64,000 nucleotides of DNA from Silene noctiflora (lineage: Eukaryota > Streptophyta > Magnoliopsida > Caryophyllales > Caryophyllaceae). The stretch is from the NCBI GenBank assembly GCA_009801015.1, contig VHZZ01000040.1, forward strand, positions 93,484 to 157,483. Reading direction: 5' to 3'. Positions 1 to 11,110 of this stretch are shown here, one piece after another (within the stretch, counting starts at the first letter, position 1; the number at the start of each line of letters is the position of its first letter). The position numbers and the translations under genes were made by a program. The notes under the pieces are model-generated. The model worked only from the letters and a program-made list of their open reading frames with translations. It ran no database searches and was not told the origin of the DNA.

Positions 1-582
1 AGCTAATATATAAACTAATAGGCCGGTTGAGTTAATAATCCTAATATATTATTATTATTTTTGTAAACCGGGGTGTTCAGTTATCATCAAAGTGTATAAT
101 CTCTTCGTCCCGTGTATTCTTTTTATAGTCAAAAAAGTTGAGCTAATATATGAGGGTGTTGCACCTAATGTTTTGGATATATCTCCTAATTATACAAAAG
201 AGTGAAAGAGTTGGTGAATTCTATGCAATTTTGCTATGATTATATCTCATATAATTGTAATTTTATTGCATTTTTATTTCATGATTTCATCATTCAAAAG
301 AGTAGATGACATTTAATAAAATGAAAATGGTCCCTTCAAAGGAGCTCTTGTCTACTAGTGAAGCATACAATTATAAAGATAGCACCATGCTTTAATAATT
401 ATGGGTCCCATTCAATTTGCAAATTTAATATTTTATTATTATTATTATTATTATAAAACTTGTTTTTCAACTTTTTGAACTGAATTCTGTCAAAATAAAC
501 CTTTCCAACATTAACATGAGGGCAATAATTATCACTATTCAACTTTTAAACTTGAATGTTTGTGCAATTTTTTTTTAATAAT
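1..582. other. AT-rich intergenic DNA, no gene seen
   Basis: AT-rich sequence with short ATT and TTA runs. No supported coding region, hairpin element or RNA gene was recognised. Confidence 0.5.
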
Positions 583-1570
583 ATGAACTGGCAAAAGATT
601 GTTCCGGTTTAACCAGAAGTGTTGTATTCGAGCCCTTAAAATGCAGCCGTTTTAAAAGTTATGAGGAACAACTTTACTGTCCTAGTGGTCCTACCAAACT
701 CGAATCATGACTAAACCATCCGGTCTACACCAAGAAAATGGTGATTATTATATAAAGAATATGGTGTCTAGATATCGTTTCCATGGAACTACGGAAACAT
801 TGACACAGTGGCGATGTTAGGATTTACCGTTAAAGAAGGATATAAGATAAATTCCAATTTTTTGTGCAAATTCAACTTTTAAACTTGTGCAAATTTTTGT
901 AATAATGGTGATTATCATCAACTACGGAGCACTTAGATGAACTGGTAAAATATTGTTTCGGCTTAACCAGAGGTGTTGTATTTGAGCCCTCAAAATGCAG
1001 CCGTTTTAAAAGTTATGAGGAACAACTTTACTGTCTTAGTGGTCCTACCAAACTCGAATCATGGTTAAACCATCCGGTCTACACCAAGAAAATGGTGATT
1101 ATTATATAAAGAATATGGTGTCTAGGTATCGTTTCCATGGAACTACGGAAACATTGACACAGTGGCGATGTTAGGATTTACCGTTAAAGGAGCATATAAA
1201 ATAAATTCCATTTTTTTGTGCAAAATCAACTTTTAATTATCACAATCCAACTTTTAAACTTGAATGTTTGCGCAAATTTTTGTAATGATGGTGATTATTA
1301 TCAACTACGAGCACTTAGATCAATAAGTAAGAGGTTGTTCCAACTTAATTAAAGGTCGTATGCTCGAATCCTGAGAATGACAATTGTGTTAAAACTTAAG
1401 AGAGACAACTTTATTGTTCTAGTGGTCATAACAGACTTGAATCACGAGTAGACCATCCGATCAACACCAAAAAAAATGGTGATTATTATTAATAAGATAT
1501 AAAGAATATGGTGTCTAAATATCGTTTCCATGGGTCTTCGTACACGTTTACGCAGTGACGGTGCCAAGAT
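583..1570 (+). repeat. Three-unit tandem array with SINE-like heads
   Basis: Three head-to-tail units of about 350-380 bp. The anchor around GGTTTAACCAGA recurs near 606, 960 and, more diverged, 1340. Each head looks like a tRNA-derived SINE promoter: a GAACTGGCAAAAG-type box A region, then a box B such as GTATTCGAGCCC. Units 1 and 2 are nearly identical through the stretch ending in TCGTTTCCATGGAAC; unit 3 is older. The same SINE head lies on the other strand at 4565-4735. Confidence 0.65.
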
Positions 1571-3001
1571 TTATGTTTAGAACAGCATAAATTTTCAGAA
1601 ACTTAAACAAGTAATGTCATAAAATAAACACTAAAAAAAATTCAAAACCTTAACTGCCAATTTTAAGAGACTTTACATGAATGCATCAAAATTGAAAACT
1701 CACAAGCATGTAGACCTGGCATTCTGCCAAACGGGGCGGGTTTGGGTCAAATTAATTTCAGATATGCAGACTTTGAGATGGGTTATTTTGGGTTTCGGGT
1801 CAGCTATTATTATATTATTATCAAGTTATTTGTGGATAATAATCAGTTTGTAACAATAAACATTCGAGCCGAGTTATACTGAATCGGGTCATTCGGGTTC
1901 GGATCGAGTTTGTGATAGGAGACCAAGTGGAAGAGGAGTTGTGAGAGATTACAACTTACAAGCTTGTGACGGTTAGAAACGAGATTTGTTATTTATTTTT
2001 TGCCTAAAATTTGGTTACAATTCACATCCAATTTTTTCACATGTTTGGAGATCCTTTTGCTCCTAAAATTTTGAGAAAAGAAGGCTATTGGGCTATGCAA
2101 AATCAAAATAACATGTCCATTTACATTGGGCCTAGGGAAGCCCATGGCTTGGAGTTGGGCTTTTTCTGCTGGTCACCTCAACGACTTACCCTTTTACAAG
2201 CATACAAAGTCTGTGTTTTTCGGGTTTAATTTCAACTCATTTTAATTCGATTTAGCGTTATTAAGTTAAGTTGAGTTCAGCTTATCTCTTTACAAAGTCG
2301 TTTTTTCGGGTTTATTAAGTCCAGTTCAGCTCTTCACTTCAAAAATTAATTCTTAATTTAGCTATTATGTTCAGTTTAGCTCATTTCAGCCGAAAAGAAT
2401 AGGTTCTTAAAGTTAGTAACCCTCTTTAACAACACGTAGCTTAGTTGAATAAGATTAGGCTGGCAAATTCTGTCCCGACAATAAAATCCGATCCTTTTTT
2501 TTTGGGTCAAGATCTGAAAAATCTCGACCCACGACCCGTTCGAATTTTAGTAATTTATTTTATTTAATAAATTTAACTTTTTAAAAACTCGGATTTGAGT
2601 CATTTGAGTATTTTAAGAACTGCCTCGTATTTTCTAAGTTTAGGGCAACAATAATATTTCTTAAAAACGAGGAGTATCAACGGAAAACTCGAGAAAATAG
2701 AAGGCTATCACGTTAAAAGAAATTTATTGAATAAAAGCCGGGACGAGGAAAAGTAAATCGTCGTAATACTAATTATCGATTTCACAAATTCCTATTTAAA
2801 ACGAATATTTGTTTTAAACAAAAATAATAAGTCAACAAATTTCGTATATATTGCATGACAAGTCTAATAGCCATCCACCAAAACAGACACGGACACGTGA
2901 CACGACATCTCACAAAATTTAGGACACAGAAAACGTTATTTAAATTTAATAGAATATATATTTTATAGTTATAAATAACGTACAATTTTATTGTGTAAAT
3001 A
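1571..3001. other. Intergenic DNA with degenerate GGGTC-type repeats
   Basis: No convincing gene. Around 1708-1920 and 2455-2560 there are runs of GGGTC/GACCC type next to a CTGGCAAA-like end, as in the blocks near 43 and 52 kb. 2230-2400 holds TTAGCTC/TTCAGCTC low-complexity sequence. A 72-codon open frame at 2011-2229 has no recognisable feature. Confidence 0.5.
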
Positions 3002-3003
3002 TA

Positions 3004-3264
3004 CTCCCTCCGATCCACACAAATTGTAAACACTTGTTTTTTTGTACTATTTATGGTCGTAGAAAATCTTTGACATTACTCTTAGTCTATAAGACAAAAT
3101 ATAGTCATGTGAGATATTGTTTGAATCATCGTCGTAAATGCCATAACAATATCAAATATTTTTATAACTTTTAAATGATGTGTAACTAAAGATATTCATG
3201 TTGCAAAACATGCACCGACAAGTGTGATAAAGCAAGTGTTATCATTTGTGTAGATCAGATGGAG
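3004..3264. mobile_element. Stowaway-type MITE with TA target duplication
   Basis: Starts CTCCCTCCGATCC and ends with the inverse (GATCAGATGGAG), flanked on both sides by TA. The first and last 30 bases or so pair as inverted repeats. A non-autonomous Tc1/mariner-class element with no coding capacity. Confidence 0.85.
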
Positions 3265-3599
3265 TATTTGTTATTTAATTTAAATAATTGAAGGTAAAAT
3301 TTGACTTTAACTAACCCATTCTCATTTTTCACCGAAACTTATCTTATATAATCAATCTATTTCAATATTTCGATAGCTCATTCCTCATTTATAGATATCT
3401 GACACGGTTAGGAGTGAAGTGTGTGTTCGATGAATATAAGTATCCGACATGAAATAGTTAATTGGAAGAAGTGTCTGTGTTACCTAGATAGTCATATAAA
3501 ATTATATAAATCCGTTTTAAAGCTAACACGGATATACCTATTTTAAACCAGATCGATTTGATCGATTTAACTTAGGATTGATCGTAATAATAATTTCAG

Positions 3600-3800
3600 A
3601 GCGTCTTCCTTGGGACAGACACTATCCGTCACAAGCTGAAGACAGATAGTGCCCTCTTACAATAAGGCAAGTGAGAGGACAAATAGGGAAAAAATGGAGC
3701 AACTCATAAATAATGTCACTTGCATATTATGAGAGGGTACTATCCATCTTCCCCTGTAACAAATAGTTCCCGTCTTCAATGAGAATCCGTGTAATAATTT
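3600..3800. mobile_element. GACGG-type foldback MITE, old copy
   Basis: Inverted-repeat element built from GACGGATAGTG-like and CGTCACAAGCTGAAG-like modules, with ends near GCGTCTTCC and TCAATGAGAATCC. It shares the architecture of 29044-29244, 44655-44845 and, more loosely, 5512-5763 and 21590-21800. Confidence 0.7.
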
Positions 3801-4235
3801 ACAGTATAGAATAGTTACCGTAGTGCAGTAAAAATAGTTGTGCGTGTGGTATTGGAAGAGGCAATAATAATGACGTTAAGGGGATTTAAAGGGAGTTTGA
3901 CCAGGAGACATTTTGAAAGCAGTCCTTGTTCATAAAGCTGTATTTTTCATTTTTTTTATTTTTTATTTTTATTTTTATTATTTTAATTATTATTATTTTA
4001 ATTATTATTATTATTTTATTATTAAAAAAAGCCGTGAACACGTGGGGCACTACCTGCCTTGTCGCATCATCCATTACCTTTTGACCATTGACCCATCATT
4101 GTAATTTGTGTCTCCTTAATTATTTTATTTAATTATTAATTATTAATTAATTAATTAATTAACTACTTTCATGGTCCTTTGTTAAAAATTAGCATAAAAA
4201 TGTTTTTTTTTTTTGGTGTAAACTATGACAAAAAT
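3801..4235. other. AT-rich intergenic stretch
   Basis: Contains a long run of TTATT/AATTA low complexity (about 3945-4025) that gives open frames on both strands coding only F, Y, I, N and K. These are compositional, not genes. Confidence 0.6.
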
Positions 4236-4568
4236 GAACATATATCGGGATGTACTACCTCATACTTTATTTATTTTTGAGCATATATGTATTTTTTCTG
4301 AGCTAATTACCTCAAACTTTATTTGTTTTTGAGCATATGTGTATTTTTTTCCGAGCTTATGAAAGTTTATATGTTAAATTTTAATTTTATTCTTGTCAAA
4401 ACTCAAATTTAACTAAGTTTATATGTATTATTTTTTAGTTTTATTGTACTTTTTTGAACTAATTGTTTAAGTAAATGAACTAAGAAACTTTATATTAAAA
4501 CTTTATTATAATGCTCAAAAACTATAAAATTGGCGGTAGTACAACGGATGTATAATCCACCTACTGGT
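4236..4568 (+). mobile_element. AT-rich MITE with CGGATGTA ends, copy 1
   Basis: Left end carries ATCGGGATGTACTACCTC; right end carries GGTAGTACAACGGATGTATAATCC, an inverted match. The interior is full of TTTGAG and CTCAAA motifs in mirror arrangement. The same family recurs at 58469-58826 and, inverted, at 60092-60458. A SINE copy (4565-4735, minus) abuts its right end. Confidence 0.65.
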
Positions 4569-4735
4569 AAACTATCTGGTTTAATCCGGATTCGAGCCGG
4601 GTAGGACAACTAGGGTGGTAAAACTCTCCCTCATGAGTTTCAACACTGCTGCGTTCTCAGGGCTCGAGCACGAGACCTCTGGTTAAGCCAGAACAACCCT
4701 TTGCCAGTTGATTTAAGTGCTCATGAGTTTAGCAT
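4565..4735 (-). mobile_element. tRNA-derived SINE copy, minus strand
   Basis: Read on the minus strand it has GAGCACTTAAATCAACTGGC followed by GTGCTCGAGCCCTGAG, a plausible A-box/B-box pair. It matches the heads of the 583-1570 tandem units, with the downstream CCTAGTTGTCCTACC module also shared. Confidence 0.6.
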
Positions 4736-5511
4736 AAAAATGTTGTTTAGTCTAAAACTACGACGGAACTTATCACGTATACTCGAAGGTTTATTTAGTG
4801 TGCATTAAAGATAAGTGGTTGTTCATTTTATTCTTTAATCGTGAAATGAAGCAAATTCTTTGACCAGTCGTTTACCTTTTCGTGAGAGTGTACCTACGAC
4901 GAGGGGATTTTACACTGTTGTCGATGGTAGACACCCCAGATTTATAGTAAAGATTAAAGATAACGGTTGTTGGTTTTCGAATAAAATGATTAATGAAATC
5001 GTGATTTTATTCGTTGATACTGGTAGGTATATATTGGTTAAAACCCTTTTAAGTTAAAATTTATTGCAAAGTACTCTTGCTTATTTAAATTGGTTGTGAA
5101 TCACGTCTTAACTTAGTACAATCTTAATTAAGAATTTGTATAGGTAAATAAGCCAACTTCACACGTCGGGTTTTATGAAAGGAACATTACTTATTCAATC
5201 CCGTCTCTTCTTTTATCCTCCGTCATGCCAATAATACTTCGAACACCCTCGCTAGTTCAGAAATCATGAACCTAAATACATCTCAATTCGACAATTTAAC
5301 TTGACTTCATATTAAATAACAATTCCCTTTTCACCATAATTTCAAACAATTCACAAAAATCTTTTCCTATAAATCAGAAAATAAATTTATCGATAATTCC
5401 TATCCATTCCATCCTTAACTCGGTTCTAATCTGTATATTTTAAAACACGTCAAATATAAATCAAAAGATAAATACATCGCTAATTCCCACCCATTCTACA
5501 TTTAAAATACA
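4736..5511. other. Intergenic DNA with a 50-bp dispersed repeat
   Basis: No gene supported. Positions 4897-4946 (GACGAGGGGATT ... TGTTGTCGATGG ... ACACCCC) resemble 30884-30930 in the leader of the PMT28 gene. A 65-codon frame starting with TTG at 4860 overlaps this repeat and is not convincing. Confidence 0.45.
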
Positions 5512-5763
5512 GCGCGTCTTGCTTCAGACGGACTGTTTCCCGTCTGAAATAAGACGGACAATATGTTGCCATTTTACAATAAAATGTTGCTATTTTCCGA
5601 TTAACATGTTACCATCATTTTTCACATCATTTTCAGGGTAAAAAGTGACGATTCTAGTTATAACATTTTGTCACTAAATAGTAACATTTTATTAAAAAAT
5701 GGCAACATTTTATCCGTCTTATTTCAGACGGGAAATAACCCGTCTGAAATAAGAATTTGCGTT
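5512..5763. mobile_element. Foldback MITE with CAGACGGGA inverted ends
   Basis: A roughly 250-bp near-palindrome. The left arm has GCGTCTTGCTTCAGACGG then CCCGTCTGAAATAAGACGG; the right arm repeats these inverted, ending GAAATAAGAATTTGCGT. Inner arms carry GTTGCCATTTT. No coding capacity. Confidence 0.75.
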
Positions 5764-6598
5764 TAAAATATCATATTCCGCATTACTTAATCTGCTTTAA
5801 TCTTAAGACGAAAATATGCGTCGTAAACCCGAGTCTGAAATTCAAATTCAATAAGATTTACCTCTAAGTAAGTGCAGTAAAATGTAAACAATTGAAGAGT
5901 GAGGAAACAGCAGCACACAGTCACACACTACTACTACTACACACACCACTGCCCTCTTCTTCCCTCCTCCATTAATTCTACTCCTTCTTCATCTTCATCC
6001 TTTCTCTCTCTTCTTCAATCAAATCCTCAATCTAATCAAACCTTCACACATTCAAATCAAATCAGTAATTTCAATCATTTTTCCATCTGGGTTTAATCTA
6101 ATTCACATTGTCTCCAAAAATCACCTGTTTTTACCATCAAAGATTCAATCTTTTTCTTCATTTTAATCCATTTTTTTTTTTTCATTATTTTTACATTATT
6201 TTTTCATTATTTGTTCATGATAATGAAGAATCAATGCACTTTTTTGCTTAGCCAAAACTATTAAAGTAGAAAAGTTGTCTGCTTTTTTTTAGTTGATTGC
6301 TGTTTTATTGCTTGTTATTGTCTTTGAAAAATTAGTGTGTTATTATTAAAGTCAAAAAAATAAAGTTACCCTTTAATTAAAATTAAAAAATAAATCAAAC
6401 CCTTCACTTTTTTTTTTTTTTTTTTTTACCACATTTTTAGTATATAGATAGATTATTCATATATATAGATTGATGTATTTTGTTCATTTTCATTATTTTT
6501 TGTTAATTTTGATTTTGATTTAGGTGTAGTTTAGTGGGAATTTGTGTTGTTTAAGCAAAAGGGTAGTTGAGAAATTTGTAAAAGTTGAGAAATTTGAG
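5764..6598 (+). other. Promoter and 5' leader of the U-box gene
   Basis: From about 5890 the DNA turns CT- and CA-rich (ACACCACTGCCCTCTTC and CTTCATCTTCATCC runs), typical of plant 5' leaders. A later ATTTAGGTGTAG near 6522 could be a 3' splice site for a leader intron. The exact transcription start and intron borders cannot be fixed from sequence alone. Confidence 0.5.
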
Positions 6599-7930
6599 AT
6601 GTATGATTCAAGAATGGGAGAAATAGGTAAAGAAGGGCAAGTTATAGATCTAGAAACAGCAGTAAAAGATGGGATATTAGGAGGATTAGGAAGTAATGTA
6701 GGTGTTTCGGTATCGAAAACCATGGAGAAATTGGATCTAAAGAAGATGATAGAAGAATTAGATGGAGTAGATGTACCTAGTGTATTTATATGTCCAATTT
6801 CATTAGAAGCAATGCAAGATCCAGTTACACTTTGTACTGGTCAAACATATGAAAGGTGTAATATAATCAAATGGTTATCTTTAGGTCATTTAAGTTGTCC
6901 TACTACAATGCAAGAACTTTGGGATGATTCTATTACTCCTAATAAAACTTTACAACAATTGATCTTTAGTTGGTTTTGTCAAAAGTATTTGGTATTGAGA
7001 AAAAGAAGTGAGGATGTTCAAGGCCGGGTTTTCGAGATTTTAGATGGTTTAAAGAAGGTTAAGGGTCAAGCTAGGGTTGGTTTGTTGAAGGAACTTAGAT
7101 TAGTTGTTGTTAATCATTTTTCTGCTAAGAAAACTATGATTGATAATGGTGGTGTTGCTTTGATTACTTCTTTGCTTGGTCCTTTTACTTCTCATGTTGT
7201 TGGGTCTGAGGTTGTTGGGATTTTGGTCAATTTGAGTCTTGATTTCGAGGCTAAGTCGAATTTGACCCAGCCTGCCAAGATTTCTTTGATGGTTGATATG
7301 TTGAATGAGGGGTCTATGGAAACTAAGGTGAATTGTACTAGGTTGATTCAAGTTTTGATGGAGAGGAAGGATTTTAAGCCGGAGTTGATTTCGAGCTTGA
7401 GTCTTTTGGTTGGGTTGTTGAGGTTGGTTAAGGATAAGCGCAACTCGAATGGGGTTCAACCCGGTCTTTCTTTGTTGAAAACGATTAGTTCACATGAAAG
7501 TTTGCGTTGTTCGGTTGTCAGCATTGGGGGGATACCTCAGTTGGTTGATATCTTACCGGGTTTGAATCCTGAGTGCTTGGAATTGGCCCTCGCGATTCTT
7601 GACTACTTGGGTAGTGTCCAAGAAGGGAGATTGGCATTACGGGATTGCCCTCGTACCATTCCTAATTTGGTGAAGTTGTTGATGAGGGTTTCAGAGAGTT
7701 GTACGCAATTGGCATTGTCGATCTTATGGTCGGTTTGTAAACTATCCCCTGAAGAATGTGCTCCTATTGCAGTTGAGGCCGGGTTGGCGGCCAAGCTATT
7801 GCTAGTAATCCAAAGCGGGTGCAATCCCACATTGAAGCAACGGTCAGCCGAGTTGTTGAAATTGTGTAGTTTGAATTACACTGCTACCACCTTTATTTCC
7901 AAATGTAAGCTTACAAGAACATTGCAATAA
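6599..7930 (+). CDS. PUB31: U-box E3 ubiquitin ligase with ARM repeats (PUB30/31 type)
   Basis: Single-exon protein of 443 residues. A U-box lies at about residues 60-134: it opens with FICPISLEAMQDPVTL, followed by GQTYER, then TPNKTLQQLIFSWF. U-boxes recruit E2 enzymes for substrate ubiquitination. The rest (about 170-435) is leucine-rich helical sequence typical of armadillo repeats, e.g. GGVALITSLLG and GGIPQLVDILPG. Arabidopsis PUB30 and PUB31 are 448 and 444 residues, a close length match. The frame is open from 6542 but only by a TTG; the first ATG is 6599, with a second at 6614 (MGEIGKEG). PUB30/31-type ligases have been linked to salt and drought responses; the substrate here is unknown. 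I am sure of the family, less of which paralogue. Confidence 0.93.
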   Translation: MYDSRMGEIGKEGQVIDLETAVKDGILGGLGSNVGVSVSKTMEKLDLKKMIEELDGVDVPSVFICPISLEAMQDPVTLCTGQTYERCNIIKWLSLGHLSCPTTMQELWDDSITPNKTLQQLIFSWFCQKYLVLRKRSEDVQGRVFEILDGLKKVKGQARVGLLKELRLVVVNHFSAKKTMIDNGGVALITSLLGPFTSHVVGSEVVGILVNLSLDFEAKSNLTQPAKISLMVDMLNEGSMETKVNCTRLIQVLMERKDFKPELISSLSLLVGLLRLVKDKRNSNGVQPGLSLLKTISSHESLRCSVVSIGGIPQLVDILPGLNPECLELALAILDYLGSVQEGRLALRDCPRTIPNLVKLLMRVSESCTQLALSILWSVCKLSPEECAPIAVEAGLAAKLLLVIQSGCNPTLKQRSAELLKLCSLNYTATTFISKCKLTRTLQ

Positions 7931-8944
7931 CGACGGGTAAATGTTGAGAGACCGATTTTTTTCTCACATAACTCTCCTTATTCTTACAACGGCGAAAACT
8001 GAAGACTGAATGAAGTTCCACTGAGAAATGTGGTGTGTACATAAAGGAAAAGCATCCCAACCAGGCAAAAAGATCAGTTTTTCGCAGCGTGCAACGAGTT
8101 GTAATGAAGGTCACTAATGTTCATGAAAGGCATATTGGAGGTTCTAAAATACAGGTGACTTTTAGGTCATTATGAGTGCAATTCCTTTGAAAAGTATCCT
8201 AATTGAAGGAGATTTTTGTTTGGGAGTTCTAATAATTTCGTCATTACGACGATAAAACAAAATTGTTCATTAGAAATTAGAACTCCCCTTAGTCAAGGTT
8301 AGTCTGTAAACATAGTCTTCAACATTGTAATTCATGCTAATAATTGCATCCTTTTTTCTGAGAATAACATGTGAAAGTCTGTTCCTCTTGTTTTGGTTAC
8401 TATGATGTGCATCAGAGTCATTGTTTTCTGCTACATGTCAGAGTATGGGCATTTTTTGTTGACACAGTTGGTCTCCCTTGACGGTCATATCTGTCTTACG
8501 TGTAAAACGAGTCAAATACTTTTTGTCTCATCCATTTATTTGACCCGTTTTATTGTTTAAGACGGAAAACAAAAATTTGTGTTGTTGATTAATGGTTCAA
8601 CCAACTTACCATACATTTTAAGTTTAGGTTAACATTTTTAACACATTGTGATAAACCTTTGTGCAACCGCTTCACCGATGTCACACCTTTAAAGTTTTTG
8701 AAACCATTGTAACTGTACATTGAAGTGGTAGTCTGGTAGTCTGGTAGAGGCTGCATTTTTGTTGCAACAGGCGAGATTTTGCCACAACGTCTATGAGCTG
8801 GTGACCAGAATCGAAATTTGATGCCTTGGATGAACTAGATATTTGCTTTTGTCGATTAGTTTGGGTGGCGATGATGTTCACCTGTATCACATTTCAGAAA
8901 ATATAGCTAGTAATTCAGGAGAGTCAAAGGCTTAACCAGAAAAG
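7931..8944. other. 3' region of the U-box gene and short spacer
   Basis: Follows the U-box stop codon. Contains a small hairpin at about 8470-8575, where GTAAAACGAGTCAAAT pairs with ATTTGACCCGTTTTA and the ends are GACGG-like; this may be a short MITE. No other gene recognised. Confidence 0.45.
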
Positions 8945-9504
8945 ATGAGACAGTTATTCAATGACCCGCTTTTTAGGGACATAGACCCGTTTACTGGACC
9001 CCGTTTTATCTCGTCACTTTCATACCTGCCAGTGCCAGTCACCTCCCTCTCAATCTCTTGCGCTTTTGATCATCACGGTTGCATCAGAATCTACATGGGC
9101 AGTAGGGCCTTGACAAAATGGAGAGTATCATTCCATCGTGACACAGCCGAGTCATTTCTCAATACTCGCTCGTGGATATTTGGCTTTCAAGTGCAAGAAG
9201 GTAAGATTCTTTTTACTACTTGTTGATTTTTTTACTCATGTCTTTGCTCGGGATTTGTTACTGCCAATGGTAGAGTATCAATTGTGAAATGATCTGAGAA
9301 ACAAAACTAGCTTCCTGGTAAAAATAGGTTTCTGATAGACAGACAGACTTAACTCCGGCATTCTTCACCATTCTTGTTGCAGGAAATGAAGAGACACAAG
9401 ATACTGATGACTTTTGAGATTTATCTCCGACTAGGCTGACAACCATCAACGAGGACAAGGATGAACTGGATTATGATGCGTTCACCATCTCGTACTACTA
9501 CTAA
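8945..9504 (+). pseudogene. Small two-exon coding candidate with in-frame TGA
   Basis: I do not recognise the family. Exon 1 (8945-9200) begins MRQLFNDPLFRDIDPF and contains GPRFISSLSYLPVP and FHRDTAESFLNTRSWIFGF. A GTAAG donor at 9201 and a TTGCAG acceptor ending at 9382 join it to 9383 onward in frame, giving ...QVQEGNEETQDTDDF and then TGA at 9415-9417, i.e. 96 residues. The same frame stays open past the TGA for 28 more codons (starts DLSPTRLTTIN, ends FTISYYY) to TAA at 9502-9504. It could be a genuine short protein, a gene with a recent nonsense change (TGG to TGA is one base), or the tail of a larger broken gene. Reading upstream, the frame closes at 8932 unless an acceptor at 8937-8938 is used. 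Confidence 0.35.
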
Positions 9505-10479
9505 TTGTAATCATGTGACCGACATTATGTTTACTTGTTGACTTCAGATTTTGTCGAATCAAACTTTGAATTAGTTCTTACGAGCTAGCGACTAACCAAT
9601 GTAGACTAGTAGAGTACTTCACCATCTGGTTGGATCTTGCTGCACTACTGGTTGCTTCTGCGTTTCAATGAGCACCTGTGATGTGGCGCATTGATGCGCC
9701 TTAAGTGCTCCTTGTTTGCAAATACAGTGGCGTATCGTGTCTCTGAGTTGTGCAAATACGCAGGCTTGTCTTGAACATCACAGACCATGTTCGATCTCGT
9801 GGAAGAACAGGAGCTCCCTGAGGCAGTATAGGGATTTTTTCAAACTGAGATGAAGCATAGACTACAAATAGAAACTTTTTTGGTGATTTACTTATTTGAA
9901 CTTCGTCAAAACTAACAAAGTTACAAGGGTAGATATTCGTGACCCGAGTTCAAATCCCGTCAGCACATCCTTGCAGCTTCCTTACACTCAAAAAATAGAA
10001 ATATTTTCTCAAATAAAAAGTTATAGTTCATACTCCTAGTTGGTTGTAATAAAACCAATTTTCATAGTTTTTTATCCAAAATTTATAATGACCATAAAAG
10101 GTTATTTCCATTATCGAGTTAATTTCGATATTAGTTATACAATTATAATCAACAATTATTATTAGGTGTGCAGTTGGTATCAACTTTATTATCGTTTGAA
10201 TTTTGGTTCATTAATTCTCATATGAGACATTTTTCTAATAACGCAAAATATAAGACCTCTCGCATGATGAGTAGTTAGTAACTTACATTACCTTTTATTT
10301 TATTTTTCTCAGTTTTTGATGTATTACCTGGCACATTTCTCAATAACTTAGTGTTAGACGGTTTATCATGACACTTGCTAATTTTGCTAAGGTATAAATG
10401 TACAATCATTACTTATCTAAAACAATTATCATAATACCAGTGTCCACTGTAACTTATAAAAATGTGCCGTTTTCTATTT
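9505..10479. other. Intergenic DNA with a SINE-like fragment
   Basis: About 9899-9990 has a tRNA-like stretch ending in the box B look-alike GAGTTCAAATCCCGTCAGC, followed by sequence typical of a SINE body. GCGCATTGATGCGCC near 9690 is a small palindrome. No protein-coding gene was recognised. Confidence 0.4.
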
Positions 10480-11040
10480 CATTAATTACTTTCTGTTATA
10501 TTCATAAAAAATATTACTGGTATCAATGTTGTTAGGATCGAGATTCTACTTTGGATCGATAGGGAAGGTAGGATCGAATCGGTAGAATCGGATCGTAGAT
10601 CGCAAGATTCTACAAACTCACTAAATATAATTTTTTATTTGGTAAAAACATATAATTGAAGATCAAAACACTTATTTATTACTATTTATTCATAAAATAT
10701 TGGTAATTAATGGTTTTAGTATCATTGTATGAACATGNTTCTACAACTTACACGAAATTTTGGTTTTACGGTGTCATTATATAATAATATATATTAATAT
10801 TTTTATTATGGAATCGGATTGTAGGATCGTAAAATCGTAGAATCGTGTTATGATCCCATCTCTAGAAATTTTCAAATTATTAGGATCGTAAGATTCTACA
10901 ACTCTGATAGAATCGTAGAATCCAGGATCGGTCAAGCATTTTCGGATCGTAAAATCGTAGAATCGTTGGATCGAATCGCGATTATGACAACAATGACTGG
11001 TATCGATAATATTTTTTATGAATATAACAAAAAGTAATTA
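10480..11040. mobile_element. Foldback element interrupted by an inner element
   Basis: The outer arms are inverted copies: ATTAATTACTTTCTG with TATTCATAAAAAATATTA on the left, and their reverse complement around 11004-11040 on the right. The inner element (10524-10995) sits in the loop. A third partial arm copy (GAATCGATAATATTTTTTA) follows at about 11082-11110. Confidence 0.6.
10524..10995. mobile_element. hAT-like MITE with 8-bp target duplication
   Basis: Flanked by direct repeats ACTGGTAT (10516-10523 and 10996-11003). Its ends are inverted: CAATGTTGTTA at left and TGACAACAATG at right. The interior is made of GGATCGTAAAATCG and GTAGAATCG motifs repeated on both strands. One base at 10738 is undetermined. 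The 8-bp duplication points to the hAT superfamily; no transposase. Confidence 0.65.
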
Positions 11041-11110
11041 ATATTTGGGAATGAAAAACCATGATACACCGAGTAATTAAGGAATCGATAATATTTTTTA
11101 TGAATATAAA

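Noticed and set aside
3886-4104. Overlapping open frames on both strands rich in Ile, Lys, Phe, Tyr
   Set aside because: Produced by a TTATT low-complexity run, with no start context or domain.
7100-7459. 119-codon frame on the minus strand
   Set aside because: Antisense shadow of the U-box/ARM coding sequence.
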